Below are positions 53,718 to 64,000 of a DNA stretch of 64,000 nucleotides, one piece after another. How positions within the stretch are numbered: the stretch's first letter is position 1; every line of letters starts with the position of its first letter. A program made the translations under genes and the position numbers. The notes beneath the pieces were generated by a model that was given only the letters and a program-made list of their open reading frames with translations, made no database searches and was not told the origin of the DNA. The DNA comes from Cryptosporidium bovis (lineage: Eukaryota; Apicomplexa; Conoidasida; Eucoccidiorida; Cryptosporidiidae): contig VHIT02000041.1 in the NCBI GenBank assembly GCA_009768925.2, positions 62,001-126,000 on the forward strand. Direction: 5' to 3'.

Positions 53718-54568
53718 ATGTCAACTATAGTAAAGAAAAAAATAAAGTTGCCGAGGAATATAACTCCTGAATTTGTAAGTTAATGTCTTGTTTTGAAAAA
53801 TACTTCAAAAGGAATGAATTAAAATAAACAATCAAAAAGGTAAAAATAGTTTTAGTACCACTCCAGAAGTGATAGTGTCATTTCTTTTAAGTATATGACT
53901 AACTGAGTATACTTTATTATCAAATTACTTTTTTTAACAAAATATTGCTTTATGTATATTTAACCTATAGGCATTAGAGTTAAAGGAATGTTTCGATTGG
54001 CAAGACAGGAATGGAGATGGTTTGGTATCAAAAGAGTGTCTCTTGGTGTTATTGAGAGCAACAGGTCAGATTTGGTCATTAGATGAAGTAGAAAAAATAT
54101 GTCACAGTAAGTTGGTGATACAAAAATAATCTAGTAATTTAAATAACAATAAATGTAACTATTTTTAGATATTGGATCCAAGGAAGTGGATTTTCAGACA
54201 TATTTAGATTTAATTTCACATAAAGTTATGTTAAAGCCAGACAAAGAGGAATTAAGGACGGCATTTAATGTGTTGGATAGATTTGGAAACGGGCAAGTAT
54301 TAGTTAGTGATTTGAAACATATACTATGCAATGTTGGTGAAAAGTTAACTGTGAGTTCATATGAATTGAGTAAATAGTTACAGTTTATATATTAATATTT
54401 GTTTTTCAGGAGGATGGATTTCAGGAATTGTTGAGTATATCCGATATACCTGATGCATCTAGAATGACGTTTTTAACGGAGGAAGAGTTTATGAAAATGT
54501 GAGTAAAATTGAAATATTGTCTAACCACTATTATAATCAATATTTAAATAGCTTTTCAGGGAACATTA
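53718..54568 (+). CDS. Calmodulin/myosin-light-chain-like EF-hand protein, five exons
   Basis: Spliced exons 53718-53774, 53971-54106, 54169-54350, 54410-54498 and 54559-54568 give 157 residues. All donors are GTAAGT or GTGAGT, acceptors end in TATAG, TTTTAG or TTTTCAG, and introns are 59-196 nt. If the last intron is not removed, the protein ends two residues earlier at a TGA. EF-hand 1 (DRNGDGLVSKEC) has Asp, Asn, Asp and Gly at positions 1, 3, 5 and 6 but Cys at position 12, so calcium binding is doubtful. The third hand is degenerate (DRFGNGQVLVSD). The pattern of one near-intact and other decayed hands and the length suit a myosin essential light chain or calmodulin-like partner. Which myosin it serves is unknown. 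Confidence 0.82.
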
Positions 54569-54888
54569 ATTAAAAAGAAATAGATATCTATTTGAATAAG
54601 AAGAGATGGAAAGGAAAAATATAATGTTAAATCATCATAATATTATCGACATATTGTTTAAAATATAAATAAAACTATTATTTTTATTATTTTATTGATT
54701 GATTTAGTATAGTTTTTTTAATTATTAGATTTGCAAAAATAATTGTTACTTCTTATGCTCGAATTGTGGTAAAAAGATTAGTGTTAAATGTCTATTTAAA
54801 ATCAGCTTTTTTTCTTTTGAAGAAATAAACCTGGATAAGAAGTGAACAATCTAATTAATGAATCAATAATTAAATAAGTAAATAAATA
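54569..54888. other. Intergenic spacer
   Basis: 320 very AT-rich bases between two plus-strand spliced genes. No known motif or gene is seen. Confidence 0.5.
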
Positions 54889-57800
54889 ATGTATTACGGT
54901 AACCTTAGTAGCGTTAATAGAGTTTTATCATCTAGCAGTATAATTCCAATATCGCTATGGAAGCATGATGAGAGCCATTTATTTCACAAAAATACTCAGA
55001 TTCTCTCGGATATAAATGGGAGAAAATTGTGTATAAAGGTGAGCAAATTCTGGTTTAGATAAAAATATTGTTTAAATAACTAGTTGTAATTGAAACGAAA
55101 TTACAGTGTGTAAGAGAGATATTTACAAATAAACTAAAATCATCAACTTATTTGTCGCAAATATGCGAGGATTTGATACTTGTAAGTTAATTAAATGAGA
55201 GTCTAAAATTAAAATTAAATTGATGTTTAAAGTTAATAAAATGTGAGAGGAACAAGGGAGTAATTAAGTATATAATTGGAGAATTGTTAAGTGATGATGG
55301 AATGTTTGTAATAAACGAATTAAACAAGACAATAGTAAGTTTATAGTTAATAAATGTAGAGTATAAATATTTGCATGTATTTTTAATGAGTGCATCTAAT
55401 GCATTTATGCAAATTAAAATTTAAAAAGTATAAATAATTGCATGTAAATATAAACTAGACAGTGGTGAAAAAAAATGTGGTGGCAATAAAATGAGTTAAT
55501 TTAAAATGAATTAACTAACTTTTTTTCTGCCATGAATAGGATGAAATATTGATAAACAATGTAATTAACTTGGGTATAACGTTATTGAATAAACATTTTT
55601 CAATAGCAGAGAATAACAAAAAATTGGCTTTATGCAGGAATTTTACTGACCAAATAGTAAACAGAGTAAGTTATTTTAGAATTGTAAAGTATTTAAGATG
55701 TGACTTTCGAATATTTAGGTAAATGAAGGCAATGTAAATATAAAACCAATAGTGAAATTATTATTTTTTATATTTGATGATAACTTATCAGTGTATTCAA
55801 ATATAATGTTAGATGATTTTGTTGAGAGCGATGAGAAATTAAAAAAATTTGGTAATATACTTTTTAAATTAGAAAAGGAATCAATAAAGTACTTGTTTCC
55901 GTTATTTGTAAGGATAATAGATTATAAGCCAGATAAGACAATAAAAGAACTATTAGGAGGCAAAGGCTTAGTATTGTCTTTAATATTCAATCAGTATTCG
56001 GAGGAAATGAAGTTTTTTAGATACATTTTAGAGTTTTATATGTATATAATATTAAGAAATAAAAACCAATTTGGTTATTTGATATTTGAGAATGACAAAA
56101 ATGTACAAAATAAGTTAATATTAAACATCCTAAATGGGATAAACAAGGTGGCCACACAATTTTCTAAGTCTGGTGAATATATGAGATGCAGAGGTGAAAT
56201 AAATCAGGTTAAAAGTAGAAAAAATGGATTATGTGAAGATAAACTAGGTGTTTTAAACAATGAATTTGATATGAATAAGGCGAACAAGATAATTTGCAAC
56301 TTGGATGACGAGATAGATTTGTTTAATAAAAGGAATGTAGACAGTGATTTGAATTATGATTCAAGTGAATGTAAAAATAATAATATTGAGCATTTATATA
56401 GTTCAGAAATACGAGGATGTGGATCAAACTATAACGTATCAAAAATAAAATCTGAAGATGATGGTGATTACAAGCTGATAAGGAATATAATAATATTTTT
56501 TAAGGCTTTTTTATTGTACAAAAGTGATAATTTTGGGGTGGATAAATTAAATCATAGTGGTTGTAACAATGATTTGAGCTGGATTCTAAACGACGAAAAG
56601 TTTGAAGTAATACAAAAGATAACGGAGTGGCTAATTGAGTTATTAAAAAATAGCATTGATATAGAATTCGACGATTTGTTATTGGATTGTATACTAGAAG
56701 TATTTACTAATAGTGAATGTAGGACATCAAAAAATAACGAATTACTTATTGAGAATCAAAAAAACCCTTCTGGTGAGGATTTTATAGGTGAGGTGAGTCA
56801 ATATAATTGTTCGTTCGATGATGTTAAAAGCAAAAATAACGAAAGTGATAAAGAAAAAAGCATTGATAATCGCACAAAAATAGATGATCATCTAATATAC
56901 AACATAAAGTTGATGAATATAAAGTCTAAGAGAGTTGCAATCAAGAGGATAAGAAGCGACAAAGAAGACTTAATAATTAACTCGGGTTCATTGGATTACA
57001 AAAGAGAAAATATGAATGCAACAAAAAACACTGAGGTTAAATATAATGACAAAAAAACAATCAAGGAATACTGTTTTCACAAAATATTTACTCTCAAGCA
57101 TGGACAATATCTAATTGATATATTGCTAGAACTAATTGACGACTACCTACACAAATATTGTTTTGTAAGAAGCAAAAACAACGGTGCTCTTTATGATGAG
57201 AAGTATAAATATTTGGTTAACAACAAAAGCAGGATAGAAGATATAATGTTAAAAATAATAAAAGTAATATTCAATATATCAGAGAGCATAGCAATACAGT
57301 CCTGTCCGAGACAAATATATGCATTATGTTGGTTTATAGAATATGTGATAACGGAAGAAGATAGCGGTGAATTTAATGCTCCACCAATACCACTATTTGG
57401 TTCTTCGAATATGGATATGATTATGCAGACAATAAACACAAACGAGCCACTCGAGAGAGTTTTGTTAAATATCACGAGAAAGAGTTTGAAAGATGAAAAT
57501 TGGGAAGATTACAATGTATCAGATAGATTTAAATCAAATAAATGGTATAATAATTGTATTGATAATAGAACACTTAATAATAATACATCAAATATACAAA
57601 TAACTATTTGTAATGAAATAATATCACTTATTAACGAACTATGCGTAAATTTAAAAATAAAATTGGAAAATATTATGAATTCTCGAAACTATACAAATGG
57701 AACAGGATTAAAAATTAAAGAACTGTGGAAGCTAAACGGTACAATATACAATAGAGAGTTGCTCCTGGAATACTTTTCGTATATAATAATAACAGCGAAA

Positions 57801-60800
57801 AAACTTAATGAGGTCAAAGAAATCAATACAATCAATTTAATATACTCAACTAATATACTATTTGAATTATATTCAAGTGAATTAAGTATGAGAGACTATG
57901 GTTTGTTGAGTTTGTGTCAGTTGAATCTAATAGAGAGCATAATAAATGTGAATAGTGCAAATTTTATAGAAGATAATGATGAATTTAGCGACATTAATAC
58001 CGATTTAGGGAATGGGAAATTCGAGCATTCTATTAAAGACAAGAGTGACATATTTTCATTGATATTGATGATAGATAAGAGAATACAAAATCAGTTAGAT
58101 AATGATAATAACAAAAGTGTATATGATATATTAATTGAATCAAAAAGAAAGATAGAACTCTTTATTTATAATAAAATTGGAGCTCAAATAGTGTTTAAAT
58201 GGCTAAAAAACCAAAATGAGAACAACGAACTAAATAGAAGTGATAGTAGTAACTCAAGGGTAGCGAAAAAAAAAAGAGGATTGGAGTTCGAAATGTTTTG
58301 TAACAAAAACATTAATAATACATTAATTCCAAAATGCAACACTAACAAAGTTATCAATAACAATTTTTACGGTATAAATAACAATGTACTTTACAAGTGG
58401 ATAACATACATAGCAAATCAGCTCTTAAATCCAATACTTGACGAGAATGAGATAAACAATAGAGTGAAACATATATCTGGAAATAAGATAAAACAATCTC
58501 TTTTATTGGAAGACTCTGTTTCAAATGATACCATATGCATAACAATATCTTTGTTATTTTTTTGCTATAAATACTACCCGAGACAAATATATTCATTTGT
58601 GTTGAGTAACATACGTGGAGAAGAGAATGATGAGATGAATTTGGAGTTGAGCTCACTTAGCAAAACAACAAGAAACATACCAACGAGGATAATATTGTAC
58701 TATTCATACATATTGATGAACGACATAAATGAAAATGATAGTAGCAACATATGTTTAAGTTACAATGCAATAGTAGACAAGTTGTTATTTATTTTGGTTA
58801 ACACAAAGATAAGGAAAAGGGAATGGTTGTTGTGGCATACACATAAATTCAAGAAAATGGATGTATTCTCAAAGTCGCTGGAGTTACTATTAAGGGAAAG
58901 GAATAATATTAAAGACTACAATACCCTAAAGAATATTGAAGAATTGCTGTATAAATGGATATACAATAGAATAACGGAGTATAGCAGATATCAAGTGTGT
59001 ACAGAAACAACATATATTAATTTCTCTATGTCACCAATAATAGAAAAGTCAATAGTGAACAATGTATCGTTAATCAAATACGAAATAAAACAGTTAATAA
59101 GACTGAGTTCAATAAAATTTTCAAATAAGGAGCTTAATAACACTGAATATGAAGAATATTTGTACAAATTATTTATGAATTTGAATATATATCTATATTC
59201 GCTTAGCCACTATATAAAGAACAATAATATAACAAATCAACTGACAATAGAAGAAATAACACTCCCTATAAAATTATTGTTAAATAATAAAGACGAATAT
59301 GACAATAATCTAAAGTATGTATTTACAGAAATATATTTAGACTTTATCAATGCATTCATAGTAAACAGTCAGATGAGAATAATTATAAGCGAAAGTGAGG
59401 ATGAAGATATTAATTATTTGTTAAACATGCTAATTACGCTTATAATTGATTTAACTTCTTGGTAAGTTTTTTCAGTGATTTGTATTTATGTAAAATAAAC
59501 AATTAATTATCGCATTAACTTTTGTGATCAGGATAAATAGTGTTTACAATACAAATAACATAATGAAACTAAATATTATAAAATACTTGAATATTATTAT
59601 AAATGTAATACTTGACTATCTAACAGGCAATTATAACAATAGAAAATATACAATATATAAAATAAAACAATTATTTACAACTTACCTACAAAACGAATCT
59701 ACAATATTGTTGTTTGAAAAAATGATTAATTATTTAATTGAATGCAATAAAATGAACAATAATATTGTAATTAACAATACTGGTTATTTGGTTGTTTTAT
59801 CATTAATAGTTTTCTCGTTGCTATTTAAGACCATAGGCATAGGTTGCGAGAATAAGATGACTAAACTGATGAATACATTTATATTTCATCCAACTGCACT
59901 TGTTCATGGTGGTAAAGATGCAAGCAATATTCACAATAAATGCTCGATGAATAATAATATCAATATCAAAAATATAAATTACTGCGAGTACTGTATAAAT
60001 TATGGCTTAAATCACGAGAATAGCCAATTAAAGTTAACTACAATGGTATCGTTCATAATATTAATACTAAATGACTGCCAAGAAAGTGGATTTAGTAATG
60101 TAACAAACAGCAGCGCTAGTCAAAAAATAATCAAGGATGTGTATTTGTATAGTATAGTACAAATATTTGAGCTAATGGGAATAAGTGGAAACTGTAACAA
60201 AGAATATAACGAAAATAATTCACAGTTTGTAAATAGAGTGTTGAGTCAAGGATATATGTCAATAATAATAACAATATTATACTTTTATAACAACAAAATT
60301 TTAACACTAAGTTTGGTAAATAATTTGTATATACAAAAGTATTTAGCTAACTGTTTAATTGCAGATATTAGAAATACCAATGATACTTTTGAATTAAGCG
60401 ACAATTTCAGTGCTGAAGATTCCAATAGTCATAGAGAGCAAAATTTGTGTTCACTAAGACTATATTACCTGACTCTGTGTTCATACTTAACATTCATTAT
60501 TCACTCATCTCCATGGTGGTTTAACAGTAGTAAGGAACTTTTAACGGTTCCAATAATTAAAAAATTTGGTAAACTTTACAAAATATCCAAAATCAATTAT
60601 AATGATAACACTCAGGACGATACATGGAAATATTTGTATGTCATGACTGAAATACTACTGAAGAGTATGATGAAAATAAACACAGATAATTGCTTATTAG
60701 AGTGTAGGATTAAACATGACAATGGTTTCGATAGTAATTCAAGAATAAAGCAAATTTACAATGAGAACAATGAAATTGCACAAATTGATAAGTATAGTGA

Positions 60801-61176
60801 CGTCAATAACACCGTTAATGGAGTTTGTAGTGATGGATTCAACTTATTCTATAATTTAATTCAAGGGATTTTGGTTGATAACGAGACTAAAGAAAATAAC
60901 TATGACCTAATGTCTTTAAACGAATATAGTGAACGTAAAAAGAGCGATTGTTTTGAAAGAAATTCGTCATTGGAAAGTAACATTCATGTGTTTTTTGAAA
61001 ATGAGCATAATTTTAAACTAAAGGTAATTAACACCAAAAGCAATATTAACATTAGTATGAATAATAACAAGCCCAATGATAACAATATTGATGATAAATT
61101 AATTGAAAGCAACAACCTAATAATAAAAGTGCTACAATTTGTACTTAATTTAATGTATAAACAAGTATTAGATTGA
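54889..61176 (+). CDS. Unrecognised large protein, about 1,938 aa, six exons
   Basis: Two long frames belong to one gene. The larger (from 55752) has no ATG at its start, and the next (from 59524) begins just after a splice site. The model is 54889-55038, 55107-55181, 55257-55334 (or from 55248), 55540-55665, 55719-59461 and 59532-61176. Donors are GTGAGC, GTAAGT, GTAAGT, GTAAGT and GTAAGT; acceptors include TTACAG, AATAG, TTTAG and GATCAG. Introns are 53-205 nt, and the frame is kept throughout (TG/G joins a Trp across the last). The protein begins MYYGNLSSVNRVLSSSSIIP. It is helical, Asn/Lys/Ile-rich, soluble in character and resembles large HEAT-type scaffolds, but I find no signature. Large nucleolar or chromosomal scaffold proteins are possible classes. 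No function is assigned. Confidence 0.8.
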
Positions 61177-61552
61177 ATAGGTTTCACTTATTTTCCCTTT
61201 TTAAAAATTTATTTTCAATAATCACTAGCTATTTGCATCTTTCTTCATTCTTCACATTAAACTAATAGTCCACAATTCCATAATACACTAACTTTAAATT
61301 GTGAATTAACAAGAATAAGATAATTAATAGGTGGCACATGTACTATAAGTGTATGCATGCATGCACTTATCGTCAGTTTAGTTACATGTGAAAAATTAGA
61401 TGATATAGTTTTGAATTATGATTGAAAAAGTAAAAAAGAAAGATTATTCTTTTATAGGCATTAATTGACACATTTTTTTTTAGAAAATCGCATAGTAGCT
61501 ATAATAAACAATCGAATAATCGAAATAACGGTGTACAAATATAAGCAAAAAA
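61177..61552. other. Intergenic region upstream of the kleisin gene
   Basis: 376 bases. It holds a doubled ApiAP2-type palindrome TGCATGCATGCA (61354-61365), about 190 bp upstream of the kleisin ATG. It is otherwise AT-rich. Confidence 0.55.
61354..61365. promoter_or_regulatory. Doubled ApiAP2 motif TGCATGCATGCA
   Basis: The identical 12-base word is found upstream of the Timeless-like gene at 17497-17508. Shared regulation of two chromosome-replication/cohesion genes is inference. Confidence 0.5.
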
Positions 61553-63723
61553 ATGGAATCTAGAATATTAAAATTTGAGAGTAAGTTTTTGAGTGAAAAT
61601 CCTTGATAAATAATAATTATTTTAACAAAAAAACAAACGCCTAAATAATAAATAGCAAGTACAGGTAGACTGTGGATAGCAGGGACATACGGTATAAATA
61701 AGAAACCATTTAACAAGAAGATAATACAGGATTTAGTGGTTAAAACAGAAATAAACGACTTTATAGCATTGGCTAATAATATGAGTTATTCACTCAAAGT
61801 AGCTGCAACGTTATTAAGAGGTTTGATGTTAATATATGATAAACAGTGGTTTTATTTAGGTAAGTCAGAACAAATGAGTAAGCATAAAGGAGTAAATAAA
61901 TTCAAAATTCCCTATTTATAAATAAATAAAATCAAATTGCCATAACAAAATTATGATAAACAATTAGAGACCGATCTTGATCATCTATATTCAAGAGTAA
62001 GTGAATAAAAAATAAGGTCAATAAGTTTGTTCATTTCTTTTGTTGCTTCATAATAAAGTTCAGGGAGGGGAAAACAGAAGGGATTAACAAAAATAAGAAT
62101 TCTGGAATATCATTGGTAAAAAGGAATAATAAGGGTGAAAATGCGTTAGCAAAAATATTGTCAATAAACTCATCACTTGGTTTAAGTGGTGAAGTTAACA
62201 GTAATAATGAAACCAACAGTGAAATAGAAGGAATAGTGAGAATGGAAGAAGATATTGATGTAGTGTTGTCTTTAGACACAGAAAACTTTATGTTAGACTT
62301 AAGCAGCAGGAATATAAGTAGAATAGAGGATATAATGTTGCCAGGGGCAAGAGAAGACATGAAAATAGATCATTTTATTACAAATGACAGTAAAGAAAAT
62401 AAGAGTGTAGGGAAAGGAATGCAGGGTGAAATTATAAATTGGTCGCTAATGAGTAACGAGGAATTTATATTTGAGAATGAGAATAATGCAGAAATTATGG
62501 AAAACATTGAAAATATAATAAATAACAGCAAAAATTCCAATTTAAATGAAAATAATAATAAAGCAGTTAGTAATGAAGCAATAGAAATAGTTAGAGAAGG
62601 TATTAAAAAAAGAGTGAGAAGTTTGAGTTATCTGGATGTGGATTTGAGATACAAGATACACAAAAACCAGTTACAGGAAAATGAGTTGCTATTGAATAAT
62701 ATAACAATTGCTAACGTAGATGACATTAATAAGAGGTGGGATACGCATAAATGGTGGCAGTCGAAAAGTCTCAATTGTGAAAAGGAACAATTTGAATTAA
62801 AATTCTCTGATATTACGAGAAAAAGCATGAAAAAATCAAAAAGAATATCAATGGAATTTGGTATAGACAGTAGGACTGGGAATATATCGTCGATACACTA
62901 TGAGAATGGTGTTATCGAAAAACACAGGGGTAGAATAAACATCAATGAAGATAATGATAAAGGTGAAATCAATAATACAAACTTGGGATATGATAGTTAC
63001 AATGATAATGAATTTTTAATATCAGAAGAATATCACACAAATAAAAATCAATTAAATGATAAGTATAGATCAAGTTTGAATTCGTCAGAGGATATAAGAC
63101 TTTACAGCGAGAGGGGTTCATTGATATTTTCAGATACAAATATAAATAAAGATTCAGTTGGAATAAGATTATCAGCAATGGTAGAATCTAGTTCTGTTGC
63201 ATCATGTGAAAGTTCACCGTTTGGATTTGATAAAAATATAATTAACAGAAACTCCATACTAAACGGAAATAATTATAAAACATCATCAATAGGAAGTAGT
63301 GATTATTTTCAGCTTGATGAAACAAGCTCAAATAAATGGAGCAAAAGTGGAATAACTAAAAGCAGTGGTACATACAACCTAAAAACATATACTGTACAAA
63401 AATTTCTTGTTTCTAAAATGAAGGAAATAAGAGATATTAGGAAAATAAATAAAGAGAACATACACAGTAATAAGAAAAACGAAAACAAGATTAGCACTGG
63501 TAATAATACGGCTAGTGGTAATTATGAGGATATTGATGAACTTTCCATATATTTAAATGAACTTCTACCCGAGAAATCAACATCAAAAAGTATCGCTGCC
63601 ACATTTTTCTATCACTTGCTTGTTTTAGCAACATATAATGAGATAAAGTTAGAGCAAAAAGTTTCAGGCAGAAATATTAAAATAATAAAAATGACTAATC
63701 CACTTGGAAACGAAGAAAGCTAG
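61553..63723 (+). CDS. Cohesin kleisin (Rad21/Scc1/Rec8 family), four exons
   Basis: Kleisins close the cohesin ring by bridging the SMC heads. Exons 61553-61580, 61665-61859, 61968-61996 and 62059-63723 give 638 residues with donors GTAAGT, GTAAGT and GTAAGT. The N-terminal SMC3-binding region is clear: ESRLWIAGTYGINKKPFNKK then FIALANNMSYSLKVAATLLR and GLMLIYDKQWFYL, which follow the KIWLAAHWDKKL...ALRTSGHLLLGVVRIY..K..YLL pattern of Rad21. The C-terminal winged helix is also present: LNELLPEKSTSKSIAATFFY then HLLVLATYNEIKL. The middle is charged and low complexity, as in all kleisins. Mitotic Rad21 and meiotic Rec8 cannot be told apart by eye. The usual MFY start is absent; an extra 5' exon or a shorter N-terminus is possible. 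The long last exon has no ATG at its start. Confidence 0.85.
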
Positions 63724-63761
63724 CATAACCAAGCATTAGTGATCAGTCAAATGCCACATAT

Positions 63762-63820
63762 AAATAAGCCATTAGTTGAAATGTATTAGTACATAATGCA
63801 CCTCAACTAATGGCTTATTT
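63762..63820. repeat. Perfect 18-bp inverted repeat downstream of the kleisin gene
   Basis: 63762-63779 (AAATAAGCCATTAGTTGA) and 63803-63820 are exact reverse complements separated by 23 bases. It starts 38 bases after the kleisin stop, so it probably lies in the 3' UTR, where it would form a strong hairpin, or marks the end of transcription. Confidence 0.75.
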
Positions 63821-63974
63821 TTGAAATAAAAATCGGAATTTGTGTCTCGTAAATAGTCAAACTAAGCAAGTTGTTTGTCTTTCTTTCGACCTTAAATTTT
63901 ACCTTTAATAGATAACTTTGTATCTACAAATGGCACTTAATCTAATATTACTAAAACATATGTAAAATATCACT

Positions 63975-63982
63975 TTTGGCGG
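63975..63982. promoter_or_regulatory. E2F-like element TTTGGCGG
   Basis: GC-rich element close to the right edge; it probably belongs to the promoter of a gene beyond the window. Confidence 0.3.
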
Positions 63983-64000
63983 TATTTCTCCCCACCATTA

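Noticed and set aside
59462-59465. TAA stop splitting the large gene into two proteins
   Set aside because: The stop lies inside a GTAAGT donor, and the downstream frame begins at an in-phase CAG acceptor 70 nt later, so one spliced gene is more likely.

Overview
This 64 kb window looks like nuclear chromosomal DNA of an apicomplexan parasite, most probably Cryptosporidium. The reasons are: very AT-rich sequence; compact eukaryotic genes, mostly with one exon and long Asn-rich insertions; short introns (about 53-210 nt) with GTAAGT/GTGAGT donors; short intergenic spacers; and intergenic copies of the ApiAP2-type TGCATGCA motif and the E2F-like palindrome TGGCGCCA. I see no bacterial operons, transposons, CRISPR arrays, rRNA or tRNA genes. 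The genus rests on gene style and motifs, not on a database match.

Layout, left to right: histidyl-tRNA synthetase (-, runs off the left edge, large N-terminal extension); an unrecognised low-complexity protein (-); a filamin-repeat/coiled-coil protein (+, probably with a small first exon); AP-1 sigma (-, its stop overlaps the filamin gene's stop); ribosomal protein uS14/S29 (+); proteasome lid subunit Rpn3 (+); Timeless/Tof1 (+); a WDR70-like WD40 protein (-); an Alg13-like gene in four exons (+); a four-TM claudin-like protein (+); DEAH helicase Prp43/DHX15 (+); Sec13 with a proline-rich tail (-); a centrin-like EF-hand protein (+); a secreted patatin-like phospholipase (-); a small basic protein with an ELM2-like motif (+); an eIF4B/4H-like RRM protein (+); a membrane protein in two exons (-); Noc1/Mak21 (+); an unrecognised Asn-rich protein (-); a LUSTR/GPR107-type seven-TM protein (+); a VPS13/chorein-N protein (+); a calmodulin/myosin-light-chain-like gene in five exons (+); an unrecognised protein of about 1,938 residues in six exons (+); and a cohesin-type kleisin (Rad21/Rec8 family) in four exons (+).

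Most genes are housekeeping: translation (HisRS, uS14, RRM protein), ribosome and RNA maturation (Noc1, Prp43), proteostasis (Rpn3), glycosylation (Alg13), vesicle and lipid traffic (Sec13, AP-1 sigma, LUSTR, VPS13-like) and chromosome replication or cohesion (Timeless, kleisin, perhaps WDR70). Neighbours are not functionally clustered. The main yield beyond simple ORFs is a set of spliced gene models (Alg13, light chain, kleisin, the six-exon protein, the two-exon membrane protein and the filamin first exon) that single-ORF calling misses or splits. Five exact TGGCGCCA palindromes, with several variants, all lie between genes. One intergenic region (about 15100-15300) has hairpins and may hold a structured RNA, and a perfect 18-bp inverted repeat follows the kleisin gene. 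I did not find a clearly new multi-gene system.
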